DNA from: Verrucomicrobiaceae bacterium | GTDB lineage: Bacteria; Verrucomicrobiota; Verrucomicrobiia; Chthoniobacterales; Chthoniobacteraceae | Length of the DNA: 64,000 bases | Reading direction: 5' to 3' | Assembly: GCA_005791535.1 (NCBI GenBank) | Contig: SXWH01000161.1 | Span: 1 to 64,000 of the forward strand | Shown here: positions 1 to 8,451 of the stretch, one piece after another | Layout: each line of letters starts with the position of its first letter | Position numbering within the stretch: the first letter of the stretch is position 1 | Notes under the pieces: model-generated | Databases searched by the model: none | Seen by the model: the letters and a program-made list of their open reading frames with translations, nothing else | What the model was told of the DNA's origin: nothing | Translations under genes and position numbers: made by a program

Positions 1-615
1 CACCTCGCTCACCGGCGACATATCCAGCCCGCGCGCCACGATCGTCTCAAACTCCTCCTTATTATACGCGATGCCGCCGCCCGAACCGCCGAGCGTGAAC
101 GCCGGACGGATGATGAGTGGGAAACGCCCGATCTCCGCCGCGATTTTGCGCCCTTCCTCCATCGTATGCGCGACGCCGCTCAGCGGCATATCGAGCCCGA
201 TTTTGATCATCGCTTCCTTGAAAGCCAGCCGGTCCTCGCCCTTGTGGATCGCCGCCGGTTTCGCGCCGATCATGCGGACGTTGTATTTCTCCAGCACGCC
301 CATCTCGTGCAGCTTCATCGCGCAATTCAGCGCCGTCTGTCCGCCGAGTGTCGGCAAAAGCGCATCCGGCCGCTCCGCCGCGATGATTTTTTCCACCACC
401 TCGGGCGTGAGGGGCTCGATGTAAGTGCGGTGCGCAAACTCCGGGTCCGTCATGATGGTCGCGGGGTTCGAGTTTACGAGAATGACCGTGTAACCTTCCT
501 CCTTCAGCGCCTTGCAAGCCTGCACGCCGGAGTAGTCAAACTCGCACCCCTGACCAATGATAATAGGGCCGGAGCCAATGAGCAGGATTTTCTGAATAGT
601 AGTGTCTTTCGGCAT
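1..615 (-). CDS. carB: Carbamoyl-phosphate synthase large subunit, N-terminal part
   Basis: Start of the large subunit that makes carbamoyl phosphate from bicarbonate, glutamine-derived ammonia and ATP for pyrimidine and arginine synthesis in the cytosol. The ATG is at 615 on the minus strand and about 205 codons lie in the window; the rest runs off the left edge. The N-terminus reads [20 protein letters not shown], the CarB pre-ATP-grasp signature. It is followed by [20 protein letters not shown] and [13 protein letters not shown], both strongly conserved in this family, and by the ATP-grasp stretch [12 protein letters not shown]. The full protein is normally about 1070 residues. No disruption is visible in the part seen. 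No other carbamoyl-phosphate gene (carA) is in the window. Confidence 0.97.
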   Translation of the reverse strand, partial: MPKDTTIQKILLIGSGPIIIGQGCEFDYSGVQACKALKEEGYTVILVNSNPATIMTDPEFAHRTYIEPLTPEVVEKIIAAERPDALLPTLGGQTALNCAMKLHEMGVLEKYNVRMIGAKPAAIHKGEDRLAFKEAMIKIGLDMPLSGVAHTMEEGRKIAAEIGRFPLIIRPAFTLGGSGGGIAYNKEEFETIVARGLDMSPVSEV

Positions 616-740
616 GAGCAGTCGGAAAATTGAGCGTTAAAAGGTCAAAAGTCCGAGCGGTGTATCAGCCGAGGGCGGGAGGCGCAATGGGAGCGTGAGA
701 AATTTTCGCACACTGAAGGACTGCGTCATTCGTGTACACG

Positions 741-776
741 AAAAATGGGAAGTGAATCCAAGGATTCACCTCCCAT
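741..776 (-). terminator. Rho-independent terminator after the histone-like gene
   Basis: Near-perfect hairpin: arms 745-759 and 762-776 pair as ATGGGA-GTGAATCC against GGATTCAC-TCCCAT with one mismatch and a 2-base loop. On the minus strand it is followed directly by a T run (741-745). It lies 25 bases downstream of the 801-929 gene stop and so ends that transcript. Confidence 0.88.
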
Positions 777-800
777 GTTTCTTGTTCAGGCGTTGGAGCC

Positions 801-929
801 TTACTTTTTCTTAGCAGCAGCCTTCTTCGCAGGCGCTTTCTTTGCAGGTGCTTTTGCAGCGGCCTTTTTCTTCGGCGCGGCTTTCTTAGCAGGTGCAGCT
901 TTTTTTGCAGGAGCTTTCTTAGTAGCCAT
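801..929 (-). CDS. Lys/Ala/Pro-rich histone H1-like DNA-binding protein, 42 residues
   Basis: A tiny very basic protein starting at ATG 929 and ending TAA at 801. It is made almost only of Lys, Ala and Pro in repeats of the type KKAPAKKAA (residues 1-42) and has no hydrophobic core. This matches the C-terminal tail of eukaryotic histone H1 and bacterial AlgP/Hc1-like proteins, which bind DNA non-specifically and compact the nucleoid. A purine-rich Shine-Dalgarno (AAAGGGGGTG) sits about 10 bases before the ATG and a strong terminator follows, so it is a complete monocistronic gene even though it is short. The opposite strand also has an open frame, but that frame is a low-complexity shadow. 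Nucleoid-associated function is inferred from composition only. Confidence 0.8.
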   Translation of the reverse strand: MATKKAPAKKAAPAKKAAPKKKAAAKAPAKKAPAKKAAAKKK

Positions 930-1332
930 TCTGGGACACCCCCTTTCGACCGCAGTAGGCGGCAGGTAGAAAAATCATGTGGGAGAAAAATATTGCAGAG
1001 TCGGGCGTAAACATCACTCTGGGGAAAGCGAAGTATCCACAACCGCTAGACGGGTCAACAAAAAATTCGCGCCGGTTGACACAACATTTTGGGGTTGGCG
1101 TGGAAAACGAGCCGGAAATCAAGGCGGACAAAGGATTCCAGCGTGCTCGGTGTTTCAAAAAATATTTTTCATCAGAGGCGCTACTCTGACGAAAACAGCA
1201 TGCGATTCGTGCGTTTTCGCGGAGTTGGGAAACACAGAATTGCGCGGAAGATTTTTCGTTCGCTAATTTTACCGCGCTCTGCGGATAACTCCCCTCGCCG
1301 GCTTCAACGGCAAACATTCCATCCAACACACT
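930..1332. other. 403-bp intergenic region between divergent genes
   Basis: No convincing gene. It is more AT-rich than its surroundings and must carry the promoters of the histone-like gene (minus) and the exported oxidoreductase (plus). Short open frames here have no recognisable sequence or good ribosome-binding site. The only candidate element I can point to is the minus-strand promoter-like pair at 1030-1058. Confidence 0.6.
1030..1058 (-). promoter_or_regulatory. Candidate sigma-70-type promoter of the histone-like gene
   Basis: On the minus strand a TTGACC hexamer (1053-1058) is followed after exactly 17 bases by TACTTC (1030-1035), about 100 bases before the ATG at 929. The -35 is a good match and the -10 is poor, so this is a suggestion only. 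Confidence 0.3.
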
Positions 1333-2727
1333 ATGATCTACACTCCACGAACAACCCGTCGCTCCTTCCTCCGCGGAATCGCCGGCATCACAGCCGCCAG
1401 CGCATTCCCGAATGTCATCTTCGCCCAAGGTGCCGGCAAAAAAATCGGCATGGCAGCCATCGGCGTAGCCGGCAAGGGCGAGAGCGACGCCTCCGCAGCC
1501 GCGGAAGGCAACGAAATGGTCGCGATTTGCGACGTTGACGCAAACAGCCTGGCCAAGGCGCAGCAAAAGTATCCGAACGCGAAAGCGTTCACCGATTTCC
1601 GCAAGATGCTCGACGAAGTGAAGAGCATCGAAGCCGTGACCATCAGCACGCCCGACCACGCCCACTATCCGGCCGCGATGCACGCGCTCGGGCACGGAAA
1701 GCACATCTTCATCCAGAAGCCGCTCACGAACACCCTTTGGGAAAACCGCGAACTGCATATCGCCGCCCGGAAAAAGAAGGTGATCACGCAGATGGGCAAC
1801 CAAGGCCACACCTACGAAGGCAACCGAGTGACCACCGAGTGGGTAAAAGCCGGTGCAATCGGCAAGGTGAAGGAAATCCACGTTTGGACAAACCGCCCGA
1901 TCTGGCCGCAGGGCAAATCCGCGGTTTTAAACCACTCAGGCAAAGTGCCCGCGACACTCGATTGGGAACGGTGGCTCGCCGCAACTCCCGATGAAATCTA
2001 CTCGGATAACGTCCATACGTTCAAATGGCGCGGCTTCCTCGAATACGGAGCGGGCGCATTCGGCGACATGGGCTGCCATCTGATGGACGCACCATTCGTG
2101 GCTTGCGGGCTGAAAGTTCCGAGCTTCGTCACGGCCACACAGGTCGACGACCTAACCGACATCGCCTGGCCCACCGGCTCGGTGGTGAAGCTTGAATTCA
2201 CAGGCGTTCCCGGCCACGGCGACGTTCCGTTTTACTGGTACGAAGGCAAGAAGCCCGATGGCTCGCCGTATCTCCCCGAGTTCCCTGCTGCGATCGATTT
2301 CGCCGAGGCATTCCCGAAAGGAAAGGCCAGCGCAGGCGGATGGATGATCGTCGGAAGCGAGGGCGTCATCCTGAACAAAAACGACCAGGCGAAAGACATG
2401 GAACTGTGGCCGAAAGCCCGCCGCGACGCGTTCCCTGCGGACAAAATCCCGAAGACGGAAGCGCGCAGCGTACGTGCCGGAAATCCGCAGGCCGAATGGG
2501 CCGAGGCGATTCGAAATGGCAAGGAATTCGAATACATGGGCCACTTCGATTACTCGATTCCGCTCACTGAGACGACCCTCATCGGCGGTCTCGCGATGCG
2601 CTTCCCCGGGAAACGCCTCGCGTGGGACAGCGCCGCGCTCAAGGTCACAAATCACGACGACGCCAACAAGTTCGTGAAACGCGCGAAGTATCGCCAGGGA
2701 TGGGAATACTCCGCAGCTAAAGTCTAA
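1333..2727 (+). CDS. Tat-exported Gfo/Idh/MocA-family oxidoreductase
   Basis: A 464-residue NAD(P)-dependent sugar or polyol oxidoreductase of the Gfo/Idh/MocA family. The N-terminus has a twin-arginine signal (TTRRSFLRG, then a hydrophobic stretch ending near residue 34 at VIFA), so it probably folds with cofactor and is exported. A Rossmann fold follows, with acidic strand end VAICDVDAN. The usual EKP active-site motif reads QKP (IFIQKPLTNT), as in many planctomycete/verrucomicrobial secreted members. The C-terminal part is the family alpha/beta substrate domain (GDMGCHLMDAPF carries the conserved His). It is monocistronic, with a strong terminator right after the stop. The substrate cannot be predicted. 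It is the first of three family members in this window. Confidence 0.9.
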   Translation: MIYTPRTTRRSFLRGIAGITAASAFPNVIFAQGAGKKIGMAAIGVAGKGESDASAAAEGNEMVAICDVDANSLAKAQQKYPNAKAFTDFRKMLDEVKSIEAVTISTPDHAHYPAAMHALGHGKHIFIQKPLTNTLWENRELHIAARKKKVITQMGNQGHTYEGNRVTTEWVKAGAIGKVKEIHVWTNRPIWPQGKSAVLNHSGKVPATLDWERWLAATPDEIYSDNVHTFKWRGFLEYGAGAFGDMGCHLMDAPFVACGLKVPSFVTATQVDDLTDIAWPTGSVVKLEFTGVPGHGDVPFYWYEGKKPDGSPYLPEFPAAIDFAEAFPKGKASAGGWMIVGSEGVILNKNDQAKDMELWPKARRDAFPADKIPKTEARSVRAGNPQAEWAEAIRNGKEFEYMGHFDYSIPLTETTLIGGLAMRFPGKRLAWDSAALKVTNHDDANKFVKRAKYRQGWEYSAAKV

Positions 2728-2743
2728 TCTGCGGATTATTTTT

Positions 2744-2787
2744 AATAGGCCGCATGGAGCGCACTGCTCTGTGCGGCCTATTTTGTT
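2744..2787 (+). terminator. Rho-independent terminator after the oxidoreductase
   Basis: Perfect 11-bp arms AATAGGCCGCA (2744-2754) and TGCGGCCTATT (2772-2782) with a loop, followed by TTGTTT on the plus strand. It starts 17 bases after the stop codon at 2727. Confidence 0.85.
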
Positions 2788-2832
2788 TCCGCGGCATTAA
2801 TGACATCCGCCGCCGGCCTGATTTCCAACGCG

Positions 2833-3900
2833 TCAGACGCGGATGAAAACTCCCCGCCTGTAGAGAAAACGTGCGAGCAGGAGGAGGAGACAAAAAGCAA
2901 CCGCCGGCCCAATCCATTCCCACGGACCGTGCGAAATTGGGCCCGTAAACCGCGTGGCGAGGGCGCGGGGCTGCACGAGGTTTGCGACAATGTAGAGGGT
3001 GATGGGATTCATACCGATCCACACAAACGGAGTAGCCCATGCGCGCCAGTTACGAATCTCAATGATGTAGTAAAAGAGCGCTAGCAAAAGCGCGCTCCAG
3101 CCTCCGGCAACGAGAACAAAGCTTGAATTCCACAGCTTTTTCACGACGGGAAATTGCAAATTCCACGACCATCCTAACGCGAGCAATGTCGCACCAGCCA
3201 CAGCCAGCAAGAGTGATTTTCGCGAAGCCGTTGCTCCGCTTTGAAGCCATTTTCCCGCCAGGACGCCAAGGAGCGCAGTGGCGATGGCCGGGAGCGTGCT
3301 GAGAATGCCCTCGGGGTCGTGATCACCGTTGTATTTCCGCCCCGGCAGCCAACGTGCGTCGAACTGATTCGCGACGTTCATCCCCTCCGCGAAGTTGCCG
3401 CCATTCGTGAACGTGAGCAACGCCCAGTATCCGCCGAGCAACGAAACGAGCACCACCAATAGGCCGCGCGGCTTTAACCAGAGCGAAAACAGCCCCGCGC
3501 CCAGCGAAGCGAGGGCAATTCGCTGCAACACGCCAAGCCAGCGGACGCCATCCAGCCCCTTCGAAAATCCCCCGCTATAAAGGACACCGAGCAGAAACAA
3601 AACCGCACAGCGCTTCATCAATCGCAGTGCGGCACCGCTTCTGCCGAACCGGCTTGATGCGCGTGGCAGCGCAAACGTTTGCGATGCCCCCGCGATAAAA
3701 ACGAACAAAGGAAAAATGAGATCCTCGATCCGAAAACCCTCCCATGCAGCATGCTCAAATTGCGCAGCCAAAGCGGGGGCACCTGCGACCGTGGCAAGTG
3801 CGCGAAAGAATTCGCCGAGACCTATGATCATGGCCATGTCGAATCCGCGCAAGGCATCAAGGGAAACGAGACGTTGTGGGTGGTCGGACATCACAAACAT
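2833..3900 (-). CDS. DUF5009/HGSNAT-like multi-spanning acyltransferase
   Basis: A roughly 355-residue integral membrane protein. Its N-terminal RLVSLDALRGFDMAMII is the signature of the heparan-alpha-glucosaminide N-acetyltransferase-like (YeiB/DUF5009/DUF1624) family, which moves acyl groups across the membrane onto sugars. An Asp-rich motif and the EDLIFPLFVFIAGAS segment follow, then about ten hydrophobic helices. ATG codons at 3900 and 3891 are both possible; the homology begins right after the second. It is the last gene of the sialic-acid-type operon, 26 bases after the epimerase. Such genes often accompany amino-sugar and sialic-acid clusters in Bacteroidetes and Verrucomicrobia. A role in acetylating an amino sugar is likely, but the substrate is unproven. 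Confidence 0.85.
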   Translation of the reverse strand: MFVMSDHPQRLVSLDALRGFDMAMIIGLGEFFRALATVAGAPALAAQFEHAAWEGFRIEDLIFPLFVFIAGASQTFALPRASSRFGRSGAALRLMKRCAVLFLLGVLYSGGFSKGLDGVRWLGVLQRIALASLGAGLFSLWLKPRGLLVVLVSLLGGYWALLTFTNGGNFAEGMNVANQFDARWLPGRKYNGDHDPEGILSTLPAIATALLGVLAGKWLQSGATASRKSLLLAVAGATLLALGWSWNLQFPVVKKLWNSSFVLVAGGWSALLLALFYYIIEIRNWRAWATPFVWIGMNPITLYIVANLVQPRALATRFTGPISHGPWEWIGPAVAFCLLLLLARFLYRRGVFIRV

Positions 3901-3926
3901 CTACGCCGCAGCGCGGACTGGTTCAA

Positions 3927-5111
3927 TCATCGTGTTCCCGGCGCGCACTCTCTCCAGCAATACGCAAGCATCCGCGGCAGATGGAACGGACCTTTGAACA
4001 TGTTGCCCTTCGCACGCTGCGAGACGGAGCCGTCGCGATGGAGATAGCCGAACCATTCACCGTGCTCGCGATCCGGGAAATGCGCGAAACTCCAGTCGTG
4101 CACCTGTGCATGCATTGCCGCGTAACGATCCTCGCCCGTGAGTTTCCAAGCGAGCAGCGTGGCGATAATCGCTTCGCAGTGCGGCCACCAGAATTTCATG
4201 TCGTGCCAGTATTCCTGCACGGGCTTGCCGAGAACATCTGCAAAGTAGAGCAGTCCGCCGTACTCGCGGTCCCAGCCTCGCGCCCACATCCAGTCGAGGA
4301 TCTTCGCACCAAGGGCGATGAGACGCTCGTCTTTGCGGTGACGGCCTTCGTGCATGATGAACCACGCACACTCGATGGCATGGCCGGGATTCAAAGTGCG
4401 GCCGTCGATATGATCAATGACCGCTCCATCCGGCGCGACGACCTCCATCAGCGCCTCGTGTTCCGGCTTTAGAAAGTCTCGCTCGATTTCAGCGATGCTG
4501 GCCGTGATCCATTCGGTGCACGTCTTTCCGGAAACTTCGATATCGCCAAGATTCGCACGGATTTCCTGCGCGGTGACCATTCCGATCATGTGTGCGCCGA
4601 TTCCCTTCATCGGGCGGGTGGGCTCAAACTTCGGCAACATCGCACCGGGCGTGAAGCTGTAGTGCAGATAGATCGCGAGCGCTTTTGCCGCCTCATCTGC
4701 GGCACGCAAATCGCCCGTCGCCTTCGCGTAAGCGGCAAACGCAATCGCCGCGAACGATTCGCTGAAAACATACCGCCGCATCCGCAGCGGTCGCCCGTCG
4801 CGCGTGACGGTGAACCACATTTTGCCCTCCGGCGAAAAGCAATGCGCCCGCAGGAATTCCACGCAACTCCGCGAAGCCTCAAGCCACTCGGCACGCTGCT
4901 CCACGGTGTTATACAGCGAGCCGAACATCCAGCCGGCGCGGCCCTGAAACCACACGCTTTTGTCCGTGTCGAGCAGCGATCCATCGCGATCGAGCGCGGT
5001 GAGCATTCCGCCGTGCTCGCGATCCAGACCGTGCCAGAGCCAGAAAGGAATTATGTCATCCAGTAACGCATCGCGATAGATTGCGCCGTAGCGCGCGAGG
5101 TCGATGCTCAT
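3927..5111 (-). CDS. nanE: AGE-family N-acylglucosamine 2-epimerase (NanE type)
   Basis: A 394-residue cytosolic epimerase of the N-acylglucosamine 2-epimerase (renin-binding protein) family, which interconverts N-acetylmannosamine and N-acetylglucosamine. It has the (alpha/alpha)6 barrel pattern. The two expected catalytic histidines are in NPGHAIECAW (His244) and GPFHLPRML (His377); other family landmarks are SVWFQGRAGWMF near 52-63 and KFWWPHCEA near 307-314. The length is normal. Its ATG overlaps the stop of the lyase gene by 4 bases (ATGA, 5108-5111), indicating translational coupling. In Bacteroides fragilis an AGE-type NanE works with NanL and NanT, and the same trio is present here. 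A different 2-epimerase specificity (for example cellobiose or mannose) is possible but less likely in this setting. Confidence 0.9.
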   Translation of the reverse strand: MSIDLARYGAIYRDALLDDIIPFWLWHGLDREHGGMLTALDRDGSLLDTDKSVWFQGRAGWMFGSLYNTVEQRAEWLEASRSCVEFLRAHCFSPEGKMWFTVTRDGRPLRMRRYVFSESFAAIAFAAYAKATGDLRAADEAAKALAIYLHYSFTPGAMLPKFEPTRPMKGIGAHMIGMVTAQEIRANLGDIEVSGKTCTEWITASIAEIERDFLKPEHEALMEVVAPDGAVIDHIDGRTLNPGHAIECAWFIMHEGRHRKDERLIALGAKILDWMWARGWDREYGGLLYFADVLGKPVQEYWHDMKFWWPHCEAIIATLLAWKLTGEDRYAAMHAQVHDWSFAHFPDREHGEWFGYLHRDGSVSQRAKGNMFKGPFHLPRMLAYCWRECAPGTR

Positions 5112-6022
5112 TTCACCCAGTCAAAAAAGCCCATTACTTCCAACTCGCCGCGCAGTTTTGCAGTCTGTTCGGGCGAGAGCGAATTGTTTGGCAAGCGCGC
5201 CGGGCCGACATCCACGCCCAGCATCTTCATCGCAGCCTTCGCCGCACCCATGTAGCCGTAGCTCACGAAAAGCTGGATGAGCCGGACTCCGCGGAACTGC
5301 TCCTCCCGGGCCGCAGCAAGATCGCCGCGTTCGAATGCCGCGATGAGCCGGTTGTAAACCGGCGCGGCGAAGTTGAACCCGCTGCCCACCGCCCCCTGCG
5401 CACCAAGGGCCAGCGCGCCGAGCATGTGCTCGTCGATTCCCCACGGAACATCCCATCGTCCGCCATCCGCGCGAAGGCAGAGTTGATAGGCCATCATGTC
5501 GGGATTCGTGAATTTCAAGCCCGCGAGCCTGGGCAGCCGGTCCTTCGCCGCAGCGAGAAAATCAGGCATCGAGAGCGAAACACCCGTGAGCGCCGGGATA
5601 TCGTAGAAGTAAAACGGGATCTCCCGCGCATCGCGGATGATCTCCTCGCAGCAGGCCACGAGCATATCGACCGAACGCGGCTTGAAGTAAGACGGACACA
5701 GCGCAGAAATCGCAGCCGCGCCGACCTTCTCCGCCTGCCGTGCGAGCGCGCGGGCGTCCTGCAAACAGTTTGCCCCGACGTGCACGACCAGCCGGAGCGG
5801 TGTGCCCTTGATGACCTCGGACCATCGCTCGCAAAGCGCGAGACGTTCCTCCAGCGCGAGCGACGAGCTTTCGCCAGTACTTCCACCGATGAAAACAGTC
5901 CCGACGCCGCTCTTTTGCAAATGGGCAGCCTGCTTATCGACGGCATCCAGATTAAGCGAGCCATCAGCGTGGAACGGAGTGTGAGTCGCGGCCACGAGGC
6001 CGGTGAGTCTTTGTTTGGTCAT
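5108..6022 (-). CDS. nanA: N-acetylneuraminate lyase, NanL/NanA type (DapA superfamily)
   Basis: A 304-residue class I aldolase of the dihydrodipicolinate synthase superfamily, most likely splitting N-acetylneuraminate into pyruvate and N-acetylmannosamine. Visible motifs are the pyruvate-carboxylate loop FIGGSTGESSSL (residues 45-55), the tyrosine of FYFYDIPALTGV (Tyr140) and the Schiff-base lysine of GLKFTNPDM (Lys170). The last two look like the sialate-lyase subgroup rather than DapA. The start is the ATG at 6022, because upstream codons in frame lack similarity. The next gene begins inside its stop codon (ATGA). Neighbouring epimerase, mutarotase-like and transporter genes support the sialate function. 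Confidence 0.9.
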   Translation of the reverse strand: MTKQRLTGLVAATHTPFHADGSLNLDAVDKQAAHLQKSGVGTVFIGGSTGESSSLALEERLALCERWSEVIKGTPLRLVVHVGANCLQDARALARQAEKVGAAAISALCPSYFKPRSVDMLVACCEEIIRDAREIPFYFYDIPALTGVSLSMPDFLAAAKDRLPRLAGLKFTNPDMMAYQLCLRADGGRWDVPWGIDEHMLGALALGAQGAVGSGFNFAAPVYNRLIAAFERGDLAAAREEQFRGVRLIQLFVSYGYMGAAKAAMKMLGVDVGPARLPNNSLSPEQTAKLRGELEVMGFFDWVK

Positions 6023-6038
6023 AAAGGAGATACTGGAA

Positions 6039-7310
6039 TCATGATTCCGTCTTCGCGGCCTGCGGCTTGATGCACAGCATGCACACGACGGCAACCGCGA
6101 CTGCGGCCGCGAACGACGCAAAAAGCACGCTGTTCGAGACACCCGCCTTCCGCAGCGCACCGAACTGATGATCAGCAAAACCACCAATGGAGATGCTGAT
6201 GAAATTCATAAATCCATAGCCGGTCGCGCGCACCTCGGGTCGCGAAACCTGACTGAGAATCGGCATGTTGTTGCAGTCAAAGAATCCCCACCCGATACCG
6301 TAAACCGTGAGGCAAATGACAACCGCGATGAGGCCGTTTGCAAATCCCACGCCGAGCAGCATGCACGTGATAATCGAAAGCCCCGCCGCGCTCACCAGAA
6401 CACGCCCGCGCTCGGTCCGCCCGTGGAGTCGATCCGCCAGCAAACCACCCGACGCGGCTCCCAAAATCGACGCGAAGTTTACGAACACCGTAGCAAGCGC
6501 ACCCGCGAGGCCCTGAGTGATCTTGAACTCCGATTTCAAAATCGCGGGCATCCAGTCTTTGATCACCCACCCCGGAATCGCAGGAAGCGTGAAGCAGACA
6601 GCCAGAAGGAGAAAATTCCGATTGGTGAACAATTCCCTTGTCGCCTCCAAAGCCGGCACCCCGCGCGGCTTTGCGTCCGCTTTCCTCGGCGCGTCCCGCA
6701 GGAGCATCGCAAGCGGCACCGCGTAAACAATTCCCAACACACCGCACACATCGAAAACCATTCGCCACTGATTCACGTTGTAGCCGGCCGCGTCCGGATT
6801 TCCTGCCGCGAATCCGCTGAAGCCGCCAAGGGTTACTCCGATGTAAATCCCCATCTGGTGATAGCCGACTGCCCTCGAACGCGACTCGCCATCATGGTAA
6901 TCGGCAATCAGTGCGAGCGCAGCAGGTATGTAAAATGCCTCGCTGATTCCCATCAAAGCACGCACGACGCACATGCTCTCGAACGAGTGGCAATTGCCCG
7001 TCGCAATCGTCATCCCGGACCAGACAACCAGACTGCCGAATATCAGCCGGCGTTTGCTGAACTTGTCGGCGAGCCAGCCTCCGACCGGGCTGAAGATCGC
7101 GTAACTCCACTTGAACAAAGCCGGCAGCAAACCCCAGTTTGCGTCGTCCGCAAGCGCGGGGATGCTGATGCTGATGGATGTCTTCATCGCCGCGAGGAGC
7201 TGCCGATCAAGATAGTTCAGCAGCGCGACAGGGACGAGCAGCGCGACGACAAGCCACGCAGTGCGCATGGGCGATGTGGATGTAGAGTGGTTCAAGGCTT
7301 GTTCCCGCAT
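6039..7310 (-). CDS. MFS transporter, probable sialic acid or sugar-acid permease
   Basis: A major facilitator of about 423 residues with 12 predicted membrane helices. The N-terminal helix ends LLNYLDRQLLAAM, and a GGWLADKFSKRR loop 2-3 motif and central hydrophilic loop follow. It belongs to the ACS/hexuronate-type MFS group. It stops 16 bases before the lyase start, so it is probably co-transcribed. In B. fragilis NanT is also an MFS protein next to NanL and NanE, so sialic acid is the likely substrate here. The start is taken as the ATG at 7310; a GTG at 7334 and an ATG at 7268 are alternatives, and no clear Shine-Dalgarno decides between them. Confidence 0.85.
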   Translation of the reverse strand: MREQALNHSTSTSPMRTAWLVVALLVPVALLNYLDRQLLAAMKTSISISIPALADDANWGLLPALFKWSYAIFSPVGGWLADKFSKRRLIFGSLVVWSGMTIATGNCHSFESMCVVRALMGISEAFYIPAALALIADYHDGESRSRAVGYHQMGIYIGVTLGGFSGFAAGNPDAAGYNVNQWRMVFDVCGVLGIVYAVPLAMLLRDAPRKADAKPRGVPALEATRELFTNRNFLLLAVCFTLPAIPGWVIKDWMPAILKSEFKITQGLAGALATVFVNFASILGAASGGLLADRLHGRTERGRVLVSAAGLSIITCMLLGVGFANGLIAVVICLTVYGIGWGFFDCNNMPILSQVSRPEVRATGYGFMNFISISIGGFADHQFGALRKAGVSNSVLFASFAAAVAVAVVCMLCIKPQAAKTES

Positions 7311-7370
7311 ATCACAACACCCGGCCAATGCCACGGCGGTCTGCCTGTACGCATTCCGGACAAGCTCGAA

Positions 7371-8447
7371 TCAACGACCGATCACCCGGACTCGCTGGCG
7401 GCCTTCCGTGGAGCGTGTATTGCCGGGCACAACTTCCGCACCCTCCAGCCTCCACACTTCCGGCGAACGCACTCCAGGTCGCACTTCACCGCTGGGAATG
7501 GTCGCCGCACCGTTCCAGAAAGTCACCGGCACCGTCGCACGCGGAGCGGGGACGACGCCAAGCTCCGTCCACTTGTCGGCCTTGAAAGCGAGAATCACAC
7601 CGGGAAATCCCGGATGCTTTTCCACGGGCTGGAAACCAAATCGTGAACCATCGTCGCCACCGAGCACTTGAAACGCGCCGCTGATCCTGGGCAGCGGCGA
7701 CGGTGCGGCCGCGACTGTGCGGGGCATATCCGGAAGCTGCGACCATCCTTTGCGGTCATAAGCCCACGCGTCGCGCAGGTATTCGCGGACGACTTTCCCA
7801 TCCGATGCCGGAACGAGCGCAACTCCACCGAAGACCATGAAACGGTCACCGTCCGATGCCGCCGTGGCTAGAATGCGCGCTTTTCCCGGAAGCGAAGCGA
7901 TTTCCTTCCACTCGTTCTTCTCGAGACTCAGCATGAACGCGCGGTTCGTCGCCTCTTTTTCGCCGGGCACTTCTGCGCCGCCTGCCACGAAGACATTATC
8001 ACCAACGAGCGCACCGGCCATGTTTGCGAGCGGAATGGGGAGCGGCGCGAGCGGCTTGATCCGAAAGCCGTCGGGCTCGGTGGCGAGCAGGAATGTGTCC
8101 GCATAATGGCGATCCGCGTCGCTTCCGCCCACGCACACCACGCCGCCGCGCGCAGTCACGCTCACGCCGTAACCAAGCGGCCGCGGCAGCTTGCCGGCTT
8201 CACGCCATTTGCCGTCCGGCTTGTCGAGCGCCCACACTCGATCGTGCCAGACTTTCTTCCCGCCTTCCCACGGCATGCCGCCGGGAAAATTCGCACCGCC
8301 CGCCACGATGAGCGACGTGCCGGAGACGCCCGCATACGGCGCGGCGACACCCAGCGCATCAGGAATCGGCGGAAGCTTGCTCCATTTCAAAGGCTCCGTT
8401 GCGAAAGCCGATGAAACGGCCGCAAGAATCATTGCTGTTCTGAACAT
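7371..8447 (-). CDS. nanM: Periplasmic kelch-propeller N-acetylneuraminate epimerase-like (NanM/YjhT)
   Basis: A secreted protein of 358 residues. After a short signal peptide (cleavage near AVSSAFA, about residue 16) it has a row of kelch blades: LIVAGGANFPGG, VVCVGGSDADRH, VFVAGGAEVPGE, FMVFGGVALVP and FQVLGGDDGSRF. The first blade (GGANFPGGMPWEGGKK) is very close to E. coli NanM, which converts alpha- to beta-sialic acid in the periplasm before uptake. The length fits the family. It sits between the hydrolase (4 bases upstream) and the transporter gene, consistent with processing of released sialic acid outside the inner membrane. Start chosen at the ATG giving the signal peptide. Confidence 0.87.
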   Translation of the reverse strand: MFRTAMILAAVSSAFATEPLKWSKLPPIPDALGVAAPYAGVSGTSLIVAGGANFPGGMPWEGGKKVWHDRVWALDKPDGKWREAGKLPRPLGYGVSVTARGGVVCVGGSDADRHYADTFLLATEPDGFRIKPLAPLPIPLANMAGALVGDNVFVAGGAEVPGEKEATNRAFMLSLEKNEWKEIASLPGKARILATAASDGDRFMVFGGVALVPASDGKVVREYLRDAWAYDRKGWSQLPDMPRTVAAAPSPLPRISGAFQVLGGDDGSRFGFQPVEKHPGFPGVILAFKADKWTELGVVPAPRATVPVTFWNGAATIPSGEVRPGVRSPEVWRLEGAEVVPGNTRSTEGRQRVRVIGR

Positions 8448-8451
8448 CGGT

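Noticed and set aside
665-1042. 125-residue Arg/Leu-rich reading frame over the histone-like gene
   Set aside because: Its composition is a frame-shifted shadow of the Lys/Ala repeat; the frame at 801-929 has the Shine-Dalgarno and terminator.
6168-7646. 492-residue plus-strand frame
   Set aside because: It covers the MFS gene antisense, is extremely rich in Arg and His and shows no conserved motif.
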